NCBI RefSeq assembly: GCF_002286975.1
Contig: NZ_NSKB01000002.1
Span: 718,780-782,779 of the forward strand
From: Halomonas salipaludis
GTDB lineage: Bacteria > Pseudomonadota > Gammaproteobacteria > Pseudomonadales > Halomonadaceae
Direction: 5' to 3'
Length of the DNA: 64,000 bases
The notes beneath the pieces are model-generated. The model was not told where the DNA came from, did no database searches, and was given only the letters and a program-made list of their open reading frames with translations. Positions 16,828 to 24,753 of the stretch are shown here, one piece after another. Position 1 is the stretch's first letter, and every line of letters begins with the position of its first letter. The translations under genes were made by a program, and so were the position numbers.

Positions 16828-18390
16828 ATGACAGTTCCCCCAGTCATTGATAAGCACCACGCCGAGAAGACTCCTTTGGTCAAGGTGAGAGAGGTGAGCA
16901 AACTCTACCCAGGAACCTTGGCATTAGATAACGTCAATTATGAGGTTTTTCCCGCCAGTGTTAATGTGCTTATTGGGGAGAATGGCGCTGGAAAATCGAC
17001 GCTGATGAAAATTCTTGCGGGCGTGGAGCGACCTTCCAGTGGCAAGCTCTTGGTCGGGGACAAGCCGGTAAACTTTCATAGTATTCGAGCTGCGGAGCGA
17101 GCTGGTATTGGCATCATCTTTCAGGAGCTCAACCTCTTTCAAGACATGTCCATTGCCGAGAATCTATTCATTGGCAAAGAAATGTTGAAGTCAGGCCTTA
17201 TAGATACCGACGCCCAGCACCATGTAGCCAAGAAACTTCTCGAGCGGGTTGGGCTTGATATTGATCCCACGACCCGTATAGGTGATCTCTATGTAGGGCA
17301 GCAGCAGCTGGTCGAGATAGCGCGTGTGCTCAGCCGTGATGTAAGCGTACTGATCATGGATGAGCCGACCTCTGCACTGAGCCAAAAGGAGGTACAGGTC
17401 CTGTTCGGTATCATCGACACCCTGCGCAGCCAGGGAGTGGCGATTATCTATATCTCTCATCGTCTCGAGGAGATCATGAGGATTGGTGATCATATCACAG
17501 TGCTACGCAATGGACGTATTGTGGGTATCGATGAGGTGAATAATATCGATATTCCCTGGATCGTTCAGAAAATGGTGGGGAGCGAAAAGAAACAGTTTGA
17601 TTACCAACCGCGTGATCTTGGTGAATCCATCCTATCAGTGCGCGATCTTGTGCTTAAACGCATCAACGGCACCATGGCTCTTGATCACGTCAACTTCGAC
17701 GTAAAACGTGGTGAGGTTATAGGTATCTATGGACTCATGGGCGCTGGGCGTACCGAGTTGATGGAAGTCTTGCTGGGGCTTCATCGCAATGCCAGCGGCG
17801 AAATCGTATTCGATGGCCAGGTGCTGAAGAAAGGGAAGCCCGCCAACCGCATTAAGGCAGGTATTGCACTTGTGCCAGAGGACCGACAGAGCTTTGGTAT
17901 GATTCAGCCTATGTCCGTCAAGGACAACATGACCCTGTCGAGCATCGGCCGTTATTGTTCAAAACTATTAGGCCTGCGCCTTATCAGGCGGCGTTTAGAG
18001 ACGGAGAACTGTGATGAAATCATCCAAAGGCTAGGCATCAAAGCACCGCATGCGGACCACGCAATCACTACCCTGAGTGGCGGGAACATGCAAAAGGTCA
18101 TCATCGGCAAGGCATTGCTAACTCAACCCAAGGTGCTGCTTTTCGATGAGCCGACTCGGGGGGTCGATGTTGGCGCCAAGGCTGATATCTATCGCGCGAT
18201 GAGTGATATCGCGGCTCAAGGTGTCTCTGTCATTTACACTTCGTCCGAACTGGATGAAGTGTTGGCGGTTTCTGACCGTGTTCTCGTAATGGCCGGAGGA
18301 AAAATCACTGCTTCACTGACTCGAGATGACGCAGAGCGTGATCTGATTACGAGAATGGCTTCTCCCACTACGCCTGCGACCATTCATTAA
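16828..18390 (+). CDS. Sugar ABC transporter ATP-binding protein, two ATPase domains (RbsA-like)
   Basis: 520 residues with two ABC domains. The first has Walker A GENGAGKST, a signature region VGQQQLVEIARVL and Walker B VLIMDEPTSAL. The second has a degenerate Walker A (GLMGAGRTEL), the signature LSGGNMQKV and Walker B VLLFDEPTRGVD. This asymmetric pair is typical of carbohydrate-uptake-2 transporters (RbsA, XylG, MglA). It energises uptake by the permease encoded 11 bases downstream. A GGGAGG precedes the ATG. Confidence 0.93.
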   Translation: MTVPPVIDKHHAEKTPLVKVREVSKLYPGTLALDNVNYEVFPASVNVLIGENGAGKSTLMKILAGVERPSSGKLLVGDKPVNFHSIRAAERAGIGIIFQELNLFQDMSIAENLFIGKEMLKSGLIDTDAQHHVAKKLLERVGLDIDPTTRIGDLYVGQQQLVEIARVLSRDVSVLIMDEPTSALSQKEVQVLFGIIDTLRSQGVAIIYISHRLEEIMRIGDHITVLRNGRIVGIDEVNNIDIPWIVQKMVGSEKKQFDYQPRDLGESILSVRDLVLKRINGTMALDHVNFDVKRGEVIGIYGLMGAGRTELMEVLLGLHRNASGEIVFDGQVLKKGKPANRIKAGIALVPEDRQSFGMIQPMSVKDNMTLSSIGRYCSKLLGLRLIRRRLETENCDEIIQRLGIKAPHADHAITTLSGGNMQKVIIGKALLTQPKVLLFDEPTRGVDVGAKADIYRAMSDIAAQGVSVIYTSSELDEVLAVSDRVLVMAGGKITASLTRDDAERDLITRMASPTTPATIH

Positions 18391-18401
18391 GGAGTTATAA
18401 A

Positions 18402-19466
18402 ATGTCCTCAGTTAGCGATGTTGGCGTACCAGATAATGTCGAACATAAAGCCAGCCTTCGGCTATCAAAAGCGCTCCTTCTGGTTCTCAAGCTTAGAATA
18501 TTTGTCGCCTTATTCGTTGTAATTGCTTACTTCTCATTGACAGTGAACAACTTCCTAACCACCTCCAACATGTTGATAATGGCCCAGCATATCACCGTTA
18601 TCGGCATTCTGGCGGTCGGGATGACACTCGTTATCTTGACGGGAGGCATCGACCTCTCGGTAGGATCGACTGTAGGGCTCAGCGGCATGGTTGCGGGCTT
18701 CCTCCTGATGCAGGGAATCTCCATTGGAGATTACACTATATTTTTCAACGTCCCTGAGGTCATTTTATTGACCTGTTTGATCGGCGCTTTGATCGGTTAC
18801 ATCAACGGTTCGCTGATCACCTACCTCAACGTGGCACCCTTTATCGCCACACTCGGTATGCTCTATGTCGTTCGTGGTGCCGCCTTATTGATGAACGATG
18901 GTGGAACTTACTCTCAGCTCCGGGGTCATGAAGCACTCGGTAATACTGGCTTTTCCCTCTTGGGCAACGGTTCCTTTCTGGGAATCGGTATCCCCGTCTG
19001 GATACTGGCCATCCTGGCCCTCATCACATGGCTGGTCAGTCTCAGGACACCTTTTGGGCGCTACGTCTATGCCATTGGCGGCAATGAGCATGCGGCAGTG
19101 TTCTCAGGTCTCAGGGTTCGCAAGATCAAGCTATGGGTGTATGTATTCTCGGGCTTCTGTGCCGCGTTGGTGGGGCTGGTGGTCACCTCCCAGCTCCAGA
19201 CGGGCCACCCCATGACCGGTGATACTTACGAGCTGCGTGCCATCGCCGCCGTGGTGTTGGGAGGCACCGCACTCGCTGGCGGGCGTGGCTCGGTCATCGG
19301 CTCGGTTATCGGTGCCTGTGTCATCAGCATCCTCAACGATGGCATGGTCATGTCCGGTGTCAGCAACTTCTGGCAAATGGTGATCATGGGCCTGGTGATC
19401 ATCGTCGCCGTCGTCATCGACCAACTCCAGCAGCGCCTGCAGAAGAAGGTGATGGTGACCACCTGA
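18402..19466 (+). CDS. Sugar ABC transporter permease (RbsC-like)
   Basis: A 354-residue protein with 8-10 hydrophobic segments. Family motifs are GILAVGMTLVILTGGIDLSV in the N-terminal half and AVVLGGTALAGGRGSVIGSV near residue 280. It forms the membrane channel of the transporter. It is the last of four consecutive transport genes and is followed by a hairpin at 19513-19540. Confidence 0.93.
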   Translation: MSSVSDVGVPDNVEHKASLRLSKALLLVLKLRIFVALFVVIAYFSLTVNNFLTTSNMLIMAQHITVIGILAVGMTLVILTGGIDLSVGSTVGLSGMVAGFLLMQGISIGDYTIFFNVPEVILLTCLIGALIGYINGSLITYLNVAPFIATLGMLYVVRGAALLMNDGGTYSQLRGHEALGNTGFSLLGNGSFLGIGIPVWILAILALITWLVSLRTPFGRYVYAIGGNEHAAVFSGLRVRKIKLWVYVFSGFCAALVGLVVTSQLQTGHPMTGDTYELRAIAAVVLGGTALAGGRGSVIGSVIGACVISILNDGMVMSGVSNFWQMVIMGLVIIVAVVIDQLQQRLQKKVMVTT

Positions 19467-19512
19467 CATCTTAGGCTGCGTCGAGACTCATTCCTTGCCC
19501 GATACGCTCAAT

Positions 19513-19540
19513 CAGGGTGAAGGTCCCCACTTTCACCCTG
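19513..19540 (+). terminator. Hairpin between permease and transaldolase genes
   Basis: CAGGGTGAA / TTCACCCTG form a 9-bp stem with a 10-base loop, 46 bases after the permease stop. No T-run follows, so it may be a partial terminator or an mRNA-stability hairpin rather than an absolute end; the transaldolase gene 110 bases downstream could still be co-transcribed. Confidence 0.45.
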
Positions 19541-19649
19541 CCACCGTCACACTATCAGAGGTATCGGGCCGCGACGTGGCCTGATGCCCTCTCACTCTCG
19601 CGTGACGCTTGCTTATCCATGTTTACTCGCCTAATCATTGGAGGTCTTC

Positions 19650-20603
19650 ATGCCATCTAAACTCGATACCCTGCGCCGGCACTCTCTGGTCGTCGCCGAC
19701 ACCGGCGACCTCGACGCCATCAAGCGCTATCGTCCCCAGGACGCCACCACCAACCCATCCTTGATCCTCAAGGCATTCGAACTGCCCGGATACCAGGACC
19801 TGATCGATGATGTGCTGAGCGAGGCACGGAGCGAGGCAGGCGATCTTGCCGAGCGCACAAGTCAGTGCGTAGACCGCCTGGCGGTCGCCATGGGCAGCGA
19901 AATTGCCGACGTAGTGCCAGGCAGGGTCTCTACCGAGGTGGCAGCCCGACTCTCCTTCGACACCCAGGCCAGCATTCGCAAGGCACACGAGTTGGTCGAG
20001 CTATATGCGCGACGTGGTGTAGGTCGCGACCGCGTGCTGATCAAGCTGGCCTCGACCTGGGAGGGTATTCGTGCCGCCGAGGTGCTGGAGAAGGAAGGCA
20101 TTCAGTGCAACCTGACGCTGCTGTTCAGTGACGCTCAGGCCCAGGCCTGCTTCGATGCCGGCGTCTTCCTGGTATCCCCCTTCGTCGGGCGAGTCACCGA
20201 CTGGCACAAGAAGGAGAGCGGACGCGACTATGCCCCGACAGAGGATCCCGGCGTTAACTTCGTGCACGGCGTCTGCGCAAGGGTCGGACGCGGCGGCTAC
20301 GACACTGTGGTGATGGGGGCCAGCTTCCGCACCATCGACCAAGTCCTGGCCCTGGCCGGCTGCCCGCGGCTGACCATTTCACCGGCACTACTGGAAGAGC
20401 TGGCGGCCGAGGAAGGCGATGTCGAGAAAGCCGTCGAGCTCCCGGATGCCACCGCGCCCCTTGCACCACTCGATGAGCCAACCTTCCGCTGGGAGCATAA
20501 CCAAGATGCCATGGCCACCGAGAAATTGGCCGAGGGCATCAGGCGCTTCGCCGACGACCAGCAAACCCTCGAGACACTCATCGCCAAGCGTCTGACTGCG
20601 TAA
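19650..20603 (+). CDS. tal: Transaldolase (TalB type)
   Basis: A 317-residue protein, the length of E. coli TalB. The Schiff-base Lys lies in VLIKLASTWEG (about residue 131), and TTNPSL near the start and GASFRTIDQVLALAGCP near residue 230 are family signatures. It moves a dihydroxyacetone unit between sedoheptulose-7-phosphate/fructose-6-phosphate and aldose phosphates. Beside a transketolase it completes the non-oxidative pentose phosphate route for the imported sugar. A TGGAGG precedes the ATG at 19650, chosen over 19638. Confidence 0.93.
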   Translation: MPSKLDTLRRHSLVVADTGDLDAIKRYRPQDATTNPSLILKAFELPGYQDLIDDVLSEARSEAGDLAERTSQCVDRLAVAMGSEIADVVPGRVSTEVAARLSFDTQASIRKAHELVELYARRGVGRDRVLIKLASTWEGIRAAEVLEKEGIQCNLTLLFSDAQAQACFDAGVFLVSPFVGRVTDWHKKESGRDYAPTEDPGVNFVHGVCARVGRGGYDTVVMGASFRTIDQVLALAGCPRLTISPALLEELAAEEGDVEKAVELPDATAPLAPLDEPTFRWEHNQDAMATEKLAEGIRRFADDQQTLETLIAKRLTA

Positions 20604-20635
20604 TGTCCGTTATCAAATGAACACGCAGCCGGCCC

Positions 20636-21175
20636 CATACCGGTGAAACCAGCGCTAGCACGTTGAAAGATCTGGTCCGCCGCTATGTGTTGGTCGGTCA
20701 CTCCGAGCGTCACAGTCTTTACGGCGAATCCGACATCGCCGTTACGGCAGAATTTACCACCGCCCAAGCAGCCGGCCTGGTGCCAGTACTCTGCTTGGGT
20801 GAAACACTCACCCAACGCCAGAGCGGCGACACCGAAGCGATCGTATCACGGTAGCCAAAGGAGATAATCGACACCCTCGGTATCGAAGCCTTTAGTCACA
20901 GCGTGGTTGCCTACGAGCCGATTTGGGCCATCGGCACCGGCAAAACCGCCTCTCTCGAACAGATCCAGTCTGTGCACGCTTTTATACGCACATTACTGGC
21001 TAGACAGTCCGCACCGATCGCCGCGAGCCTTCCGCTACTCTACGGCGGCAGCGTCAAAGCCGACAATGCCGCAGACTTGCTGGCCCAGCCGAACATCGAC
21101 GGCGGCCTGATCGGGGGTGCCACACTGGATGCTCACGCATTCAGCCAGATATGCTGGGCTGCGGCTGATCGTTGA
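20636..21175 (+). pseudogene. tpiA: Triosephosphate isomerase remnant, 5'-truncated with an in-frame stop
   Basis: The frame reads HTGETSASTLKDLVRRYVLV, then GHSERHSLYGE (active-site His loop), AGLVPVLCLGETL, a TAG at 20852-20854, and further [12 protein letters not shown] (catalytic Glu), [12 protein letters not shown] and [12 protein letters not shown]. These are all hallmarks of TpiA. About 85 N-terminal residues, including the catalytic Lys, are missing. The TAG replaces what is most simply a CAG (Gln) codon. The gene begins about 30 bases after the transaldolase stop, so it was probably the last operon gene. It is dead as it stands. TpiA homologues occur in tetritol operons as tetrulose-phosphate isomerases, but the original role here cannot be told. 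Confidence 0.82.
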
Positions 21176-21258
21176 GAACTCGCCCCTAGAACAGTAAGCG
21201 ATCCCCAGCCTTACCCAGCGGCAAGTCTGATCTTAATTTGTAACGATCCTCCAAATGT

Positions 21259-21271
21259 CAGTATAGCCACT
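21259..21271. repeat. Right 13-bp direct repeat bracketing the polyol block
   Basis: Second copy of CAGTATAGCCACT (first at 8240-8252), lying 2 bases beyond the stop codon of the TRIC-family gene on the minus strand. Its flanking similarity with the left copy covers the end of that gene, as expected if one junction was duplicated when the block was inserted. Confidence 0.6.
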
Positions 21272-21273
21272 AC

Positions 21274-22020
21274 CTAGCGCCGCCCCTGCCTCCGGCCGGG
21301 GCGGATCAGCTTGACCCGCGCCTTGCCCCGGCGCCGCTTGGGCGGCGGCGTAGTGTCAGGCTCTGATGTGAGCGACGGCTGGTCGGCGGAGGGTGGTGGC
21401 TCGGTGACCACCCAAGCGAAGGTCGGCAGTGCCAACCGCCAGCGAATCGCCGCCAGGCGCAGGCCGAGGGTCACCGCCAGCCCCAGGCCGATGGCCACGG
21501 CGGTGGGCGCCTGCCAGGCGCTGAGCAGCACGAACGCCGTGCCGCCAGCGATCGACGCCGTGGCGTAGACCTCCTGGCGCAGTACCATCGGCACGCGGCG
21601 CGCCAGCATGTCACGGATCATGCCGCCGGCGACCCCAGTCATCAGCCCCATCAGCACCGCCACCACGCCGGGACTGTCCAGCAGCAGCGCCTTGTGGGCG
21701 CCGATCACCGTGAATAGCGCCAGGCCGAAGGCGTCGGTCACCGGCAGGAAGGTGCGCGTCAGGCGGTGGATATAGTGAAAGCCGAGAATCGACACCGCCA
21801 CCGTGGCCAGAATCACCCACAGATAGGTTGGGTCGCTGACCCAGAACACCGGCCGCACGCCCAGCACCAAGTCGCGCAGGGTGCCGCCGCCGATACCGGT
21901 CACCGCCGCCAGCACCAGCATGCCGAAGGGGTCCATCCGCGAACGGCAGGCGAGTATCACCCCCGACAGCGCAAAGACGATCACCCCGGCCATGTCCAGC
22001 CAATAGATCCACCCCGTCAC
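21274..22020 (-). CDS. TRIC/UPF0126 family membrane channel or transporter (YicG-like)
   Basis: A 248-residue membrane protein with seven hydrophobic segments arranged as two similar halves. Each has a glycine-rich re-entrant signature: GIGGGTLRDLVLG and GVAGGMIRDMLARRVP. This is the bacterial TRIC/UPF0126 family (cation channels; YicG has been linked to glycine transport). I prefer a GTG start at 22020 because AGGGGAG lies 8 bases upstream; an ATG at 22053 has no such site. The C-terminal ~45 residues are hydrophilic and basic (PPPKRRRGKARVK), longer than in typical members. Confidence 0.85.
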   Translation of the reverse strand: MTGWIYWLDMAGVIVFALSGVILACRSRMDPFGMLVLAAVTGIGGGTLRDLVLGVRPVFWVSDPTYLWVILATVAVSILGFHYIHRLTRTFLPVTDAFGLALFTVIGAHKALLLDSPGVVAVLMGLMTGVAGGMIRDMLARRVPMVLRQEVYATASIAGGTAFVLLSAWQAPTAVAIGLGLAVTLGLRLAAIRWRLALPTFAWVVTEPPPSADQPSLTSEPDTTPPPKRRRGKARVKLIRPGRRQGRR

Positions 22021-22118
22021 GCCATGCTCTCCCCTGCTGTTTGGCATCAGCATACGCCAAGCGAGCCGCCAGGCCGACCACTCGTCGCAGCGCTGGAATC
22101 CCTTTGGGACCTAACCAC

Positions 22119-22143
22119 GACGCCCGCGGCGGGCGCGGGCGTC
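22119..22143 (-). terminator. Hairpin terminator downstream of the DUF305 gene
   Basis: GACGCCCGCG / CGCGGGCGTC form a perfect 10-bp stem with a 5-base loop, 33 bases past the stop of the minus-strand DUF305 gene and upstream of the TRIC gene. Confidence 0.6.
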
Positions 22144-22176
22144 TGGGGGATTTGCGGTGGTGGGGTGGCCGTGAGG

Positions 22177-22656
22177 TCAGTGGCCGTGCTCTTCCAGCCA
22201 GGCTTCGAGGAAGGCGATCTCCTCCTCCTGGGCGTCGATGATCTCACGGGCCAGCTGCTGCAGCGCCTCGTCCTCACCATGTTCGAGGACGATATTGGCC
22301 ATGTCGATGGCGCCCTGGTGGTGGGGGATCATGCCACGTGCGAAGTCGACGTCGGCGTCACCGGTAAAGCCGCCCATCATGCCCTCGTGCATGCGATCGT
22401 TGGCTTCGCGGTAGGCCTGCACTGCGGGACCGTCGGCGTGCGCCTGGTCATCCATCTGATGATCGCCGTGGGCGTGCTCGTCGCCCTGGGTTTGCTCTTG
22501 GCCATGATCGTGCTCGTGGCTGCCGGCCTCGGCCAGCGGGCTCAGCGCCAGCACCGTGGCCACTCCCAGGCTGCCCAACAGCAGCGCCAGCGGCCCGCGG
22601 GAGGTGTCGGCATCATAGGCAGCGGCACGGGGTTCGGTCTGGGTAGATCGCATCAT
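22177..22656 (-). CDS. DUF305 family His/Met-rich exported protein
   Basis: 159 residues from the ATG at 22656, 6 bases after AGGAG. An N-terminal hydrophobic signal (residues ~22-45, ending LAEAGS) is followed by a His-rich linker (GSHEHDHGQ, then DEHAHGDHQ) and the DUF305 four-helix domain with the signature FARGMIPHHQGAIDMA and conserved Met/His residues (MHEGMMGG). The family is ferritin-like and often linked to copper handling or export; a metal-binding periplasmic role is inferred. Single gene with its own terminator. Confidence 0.82.
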   Translation of the reverse strand: MMRSTQTEPRAAAYDADTSRGPLALLLGSLGVATVLALSPLAEAGSHEHDHGQEQTQGDEHAHGDHQMDDQAHADGPAVQAYREANDRMHEGMMGGFTGDADVDFARGMIPHHQGAIDMANIVLEHGEDEALQQLAREIIDAQEEEIAFLEAWLEEHGH

Positions 22657-22827
22657 GAAAAACTCCTGGTTCCTGAAAGGCATCGTGTCAAGCCATCAAT
22701 GTAAAAGCCATGGGTAGCCCACAGGTCAAGCAGTATGAGTGAGCTCGGTCAGTGCCTGGAGAAACTTGAAATCCGCGCCCTCGCGGCCGCATGCTAGCGG
22801 CATTGCAGCCATCCTTGGAGCCTGACC

Positions 22828-23043
22828 ATGCGCCGCCTGACATCTACTCTACCGCAGCTGTGCGGCCTGACATTGACCCTGGTCATGCTGGCGGGCTGCA
22901 CCGTGAACACCTTCCCCGACGGCAGCCGCGAAACCATGTGGGGCGTGCCCCAGGAAGACAGCCCCGGCGAGCAGCAGCGTCCCGGCACCTACCGCGACGA
23001 AACCGGCGAGATTCGCGGCCAGACCGAGGTGCCTGAGCGCTAG
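22828..23043 (+). CDS. Small lipoprotein of unknown function
   Basis: 71 residues: a signal peptide with lipobox LAGC (Cys24) and a short hydrophilic mature part rich in Pro, Glu and Arg. TGGAG precedes the ATG. The absence of Asp at +2 after Cys (Thr instead) suggests outer-membrane sorting. It does not match a family I recognise. Its stop codon TAG overlaps the zapE stop on the opposite strand within a single CTAG. Confidence 0.65.
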   Translation: MRRLTSTLPQLCGLTLTLVMLAGCTVNTFPDGSRETMWGVPQEDSPGEQQRPGTYRDETGEIRGQTEVPER

Positions 23044-24173
23044 GCGCTGACACCGGAGCGCTGAGGTGCAGCACCGAAGCGGGCCAGCTGCATCTCCTTG
23101 AGACGGCTGGCCACGCGGCGAAAGGCAAAGCTCAGCTCCCCCTGGGCATACAACTCCTCAATGGGCACCTGCGCCTCGATATACAGCGGCACGCCGCGGT
23201 CGTAGCACTCGTCGACCAGGGCGATGAAGCGCCGCGCGCCGTCATCCTGCCATGAAAAGCCGCGCCGCGCGCCACCGCCGGCGGTATCCGGCCCCAGGTC
23301 TTCGATCTTGGCCTCCTCGAGCGGGGTACCGGCTGCGCCGCCCATGGCCGGCACCCCGCCGACCAAAATGTGCCGAAAGCGGTCGCACAGGCTGATGAAA
23401 TCCAACGCCCCCAGCGGCTGCTCGCAGAGTTGCGCATAGCGACACCACAGCGCCGCCTCGCTACGCCCTTCCACCTCGATCATGCGCCCATCCAGATCGA
23501 GGGGCTCTCGGCAGGCCGCCTGCCCCTCACTAAGTTGGGCAAACACTTGCGCCAGCCGCTGCGGCGCGCGGACCCAGTAGCGCGGCTCGGCGCGGCCCGG
23601 ATGCTCGCGGTGATCGCAGCCGCCGTCCATCGCCACCACCTGCAGGTGCCGCTCGATGGCGGCGATCGCCGGCAGGAAGCGCTCGCGATTGTAGCCCTCG
23701 GCATACAGCTGATTCGGCGGCTGGTTGGAGGTGGTGACCAGCACTACCCCGGCGTCGAACAGCGCCTGCATCAGCCGGCCGAGCAGCATGGCATCGGCGA
23801 TATCGCTGACGAACAGTTCATCCAGGCACAGCACCGCGACCTCATCGCTCAGCTCATGGGCCATCACCGTGAGCGGGTCCGGTGTACCACTGAGCTGGAA
23901 CTGACGGCGATGTACCCAGCGCATGAAGTGGTGGAAGTGCTGACGGCGGGCAGGCACCGCCAGCGCGTCGTGAAAGCGATCCATCAGCCAGGTCTTGCCG
24001 CGCCCCACCGGCCCCCACAGGTAGACGCCCTGGGGCCGTGAGCCGTCGTCATGCAGCGCCCGGTAGCAAGCCTCGAGGACATCCGCGGCGTGCGCCTGGG
24101 CGGCGTCGGCGGCGAAGTCCAGGCGCACCAGGGCATCGTCGTAGGCTTGGCGGGGCGAGAGGCGTTGAGTCAT
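23040..24173 (-). CDS. zapE: Cell division ATPase ZapE (AFG1-like)
   Basis: 377 residues, close to E. coli ZapE (375). It has Walker A GPVGRGKTWLMD (about residues 65-76), Walker B VLCLDELFV and an Arg/sensor region VLVTTSNQPPNQLY, all typical of the AFG1 family. ZapE associates with the Z-ring under low-oxygen or heat conditions. The ATG at 24173 (MTQRLSPRQAY) has AGGAG 10 bases upstream and matches the family start; the open frame to 24281 is extension. It converges with the small lipoprotein gene, sharing CTAG. Confidence 0.9.
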   Translation of the reverse strand: MTQRLSPRQAYDDALVRLDFAADAAQAHAADVLEACYRALHDDGSRPQGVYLWGPVGRGKTWLMDRFHDALAVPARRQHFHHFMRWVHRRQFQLSGTPDPLTVMAHELSDEVAVLCLDELFVSDIADAMLLGRLMQALFDAGVVLVTTSNQPPNQLYAEGYNRERFLPAIAAIERHLQVVAMDGGCDHREHPGRAEPRYWVRAPQRLAQVFAQLSEGQAACREPLDLDGRMIEVEGRSEAALWCRYAQLCEQPLGALDFISLCDRFRHILVGGVPAMGGAAGTPLEEAKIEDLGPDTAGGGARRGFSWQDDGARRFIALVDECYDRGVPLYIEAQVPIEELYAQGELSFAFRRVASRLKEMQLARFGAAPQRSGVSA

Positions 24174-24292
24174 TCGAGGGGCTCCTGGCACTGAGAGCTG
24201 ACCATGCCATGTCGTCCCGAGCCAGACAAATGCCCCCGGCGTGCCGCGATGCAGTACCATGGGGGCCGCTTCTGGCCACAAGGAGGAACCCC

Positions 24293-24751
24293 ATGGACTG
24301 GAACCCGGCTCTGCTATGGTTGGCGCTCAGCCTGCTGCTGGCACTCGCCGAACTCACCTCCGGCGCCATGGTGCTGCTGGCCCTGGGCATCGCGGCGCTA
24401 TTTGCCGCCTTACTGGCCTGGCTCGGCCTGCCGCTGGCCTGGCAGCTGATCGGCCTGGCGTTGGCCGCCGGCGTCATGGTCCCGGTAGCCATCAAGTTTA
24501 TCCGCCCATGGTTCTCCCCCCGCGGCGTGGCCTACGGCACCACCGGTACCGGGGTCGAGAAAGGCCGCGTCTACCGCACCCTGATCCGTGATTACGACGG
24601 CGCCACTGGCATCAAGGTCAACGGCGACTTCTACCGCCTGCGCGTGCAGGAAAGCGCCGCCACCGAGCTGCCGCTGGGCACCGCCGTGGTCTTCAAGGAA
24701 TTCGATGGCACTACCGCCATCGTCACCATTGCATCACCCAAGGAGCACTGA
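24293..24751 (+). CDS. NfeD family membrane protein
   Basis: A 152-residue protein. Two or three N-terminal membrane segments (residues ~5-70) are followed by a soluble OB-fold domain (GRVYRTLIRDYDGATGIKVN, ending VVFKEFDGTTAIV). This is the short NfeD type that is encoded beside, and works with, stomatin/band-7 proteins; the next gene is one, only 2 bases away. AAGGAGGA precedes the ATG. Confidence 0.88.
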   Translation: MDWNPALLWLALSLLLALAELTSGAMVLLALGIAALFAALLAWLGLPLAWQLIGLALAAGVMVPVAIKFIRPWFSPRGVAYGTTGTGVEKGRVYRTLIRDYDGATGIKVNGDFYRLRVQESAATELPLGTAVVFKEFDGTTAIVTIASPKEH

Positions 24752-24753
24752 AC

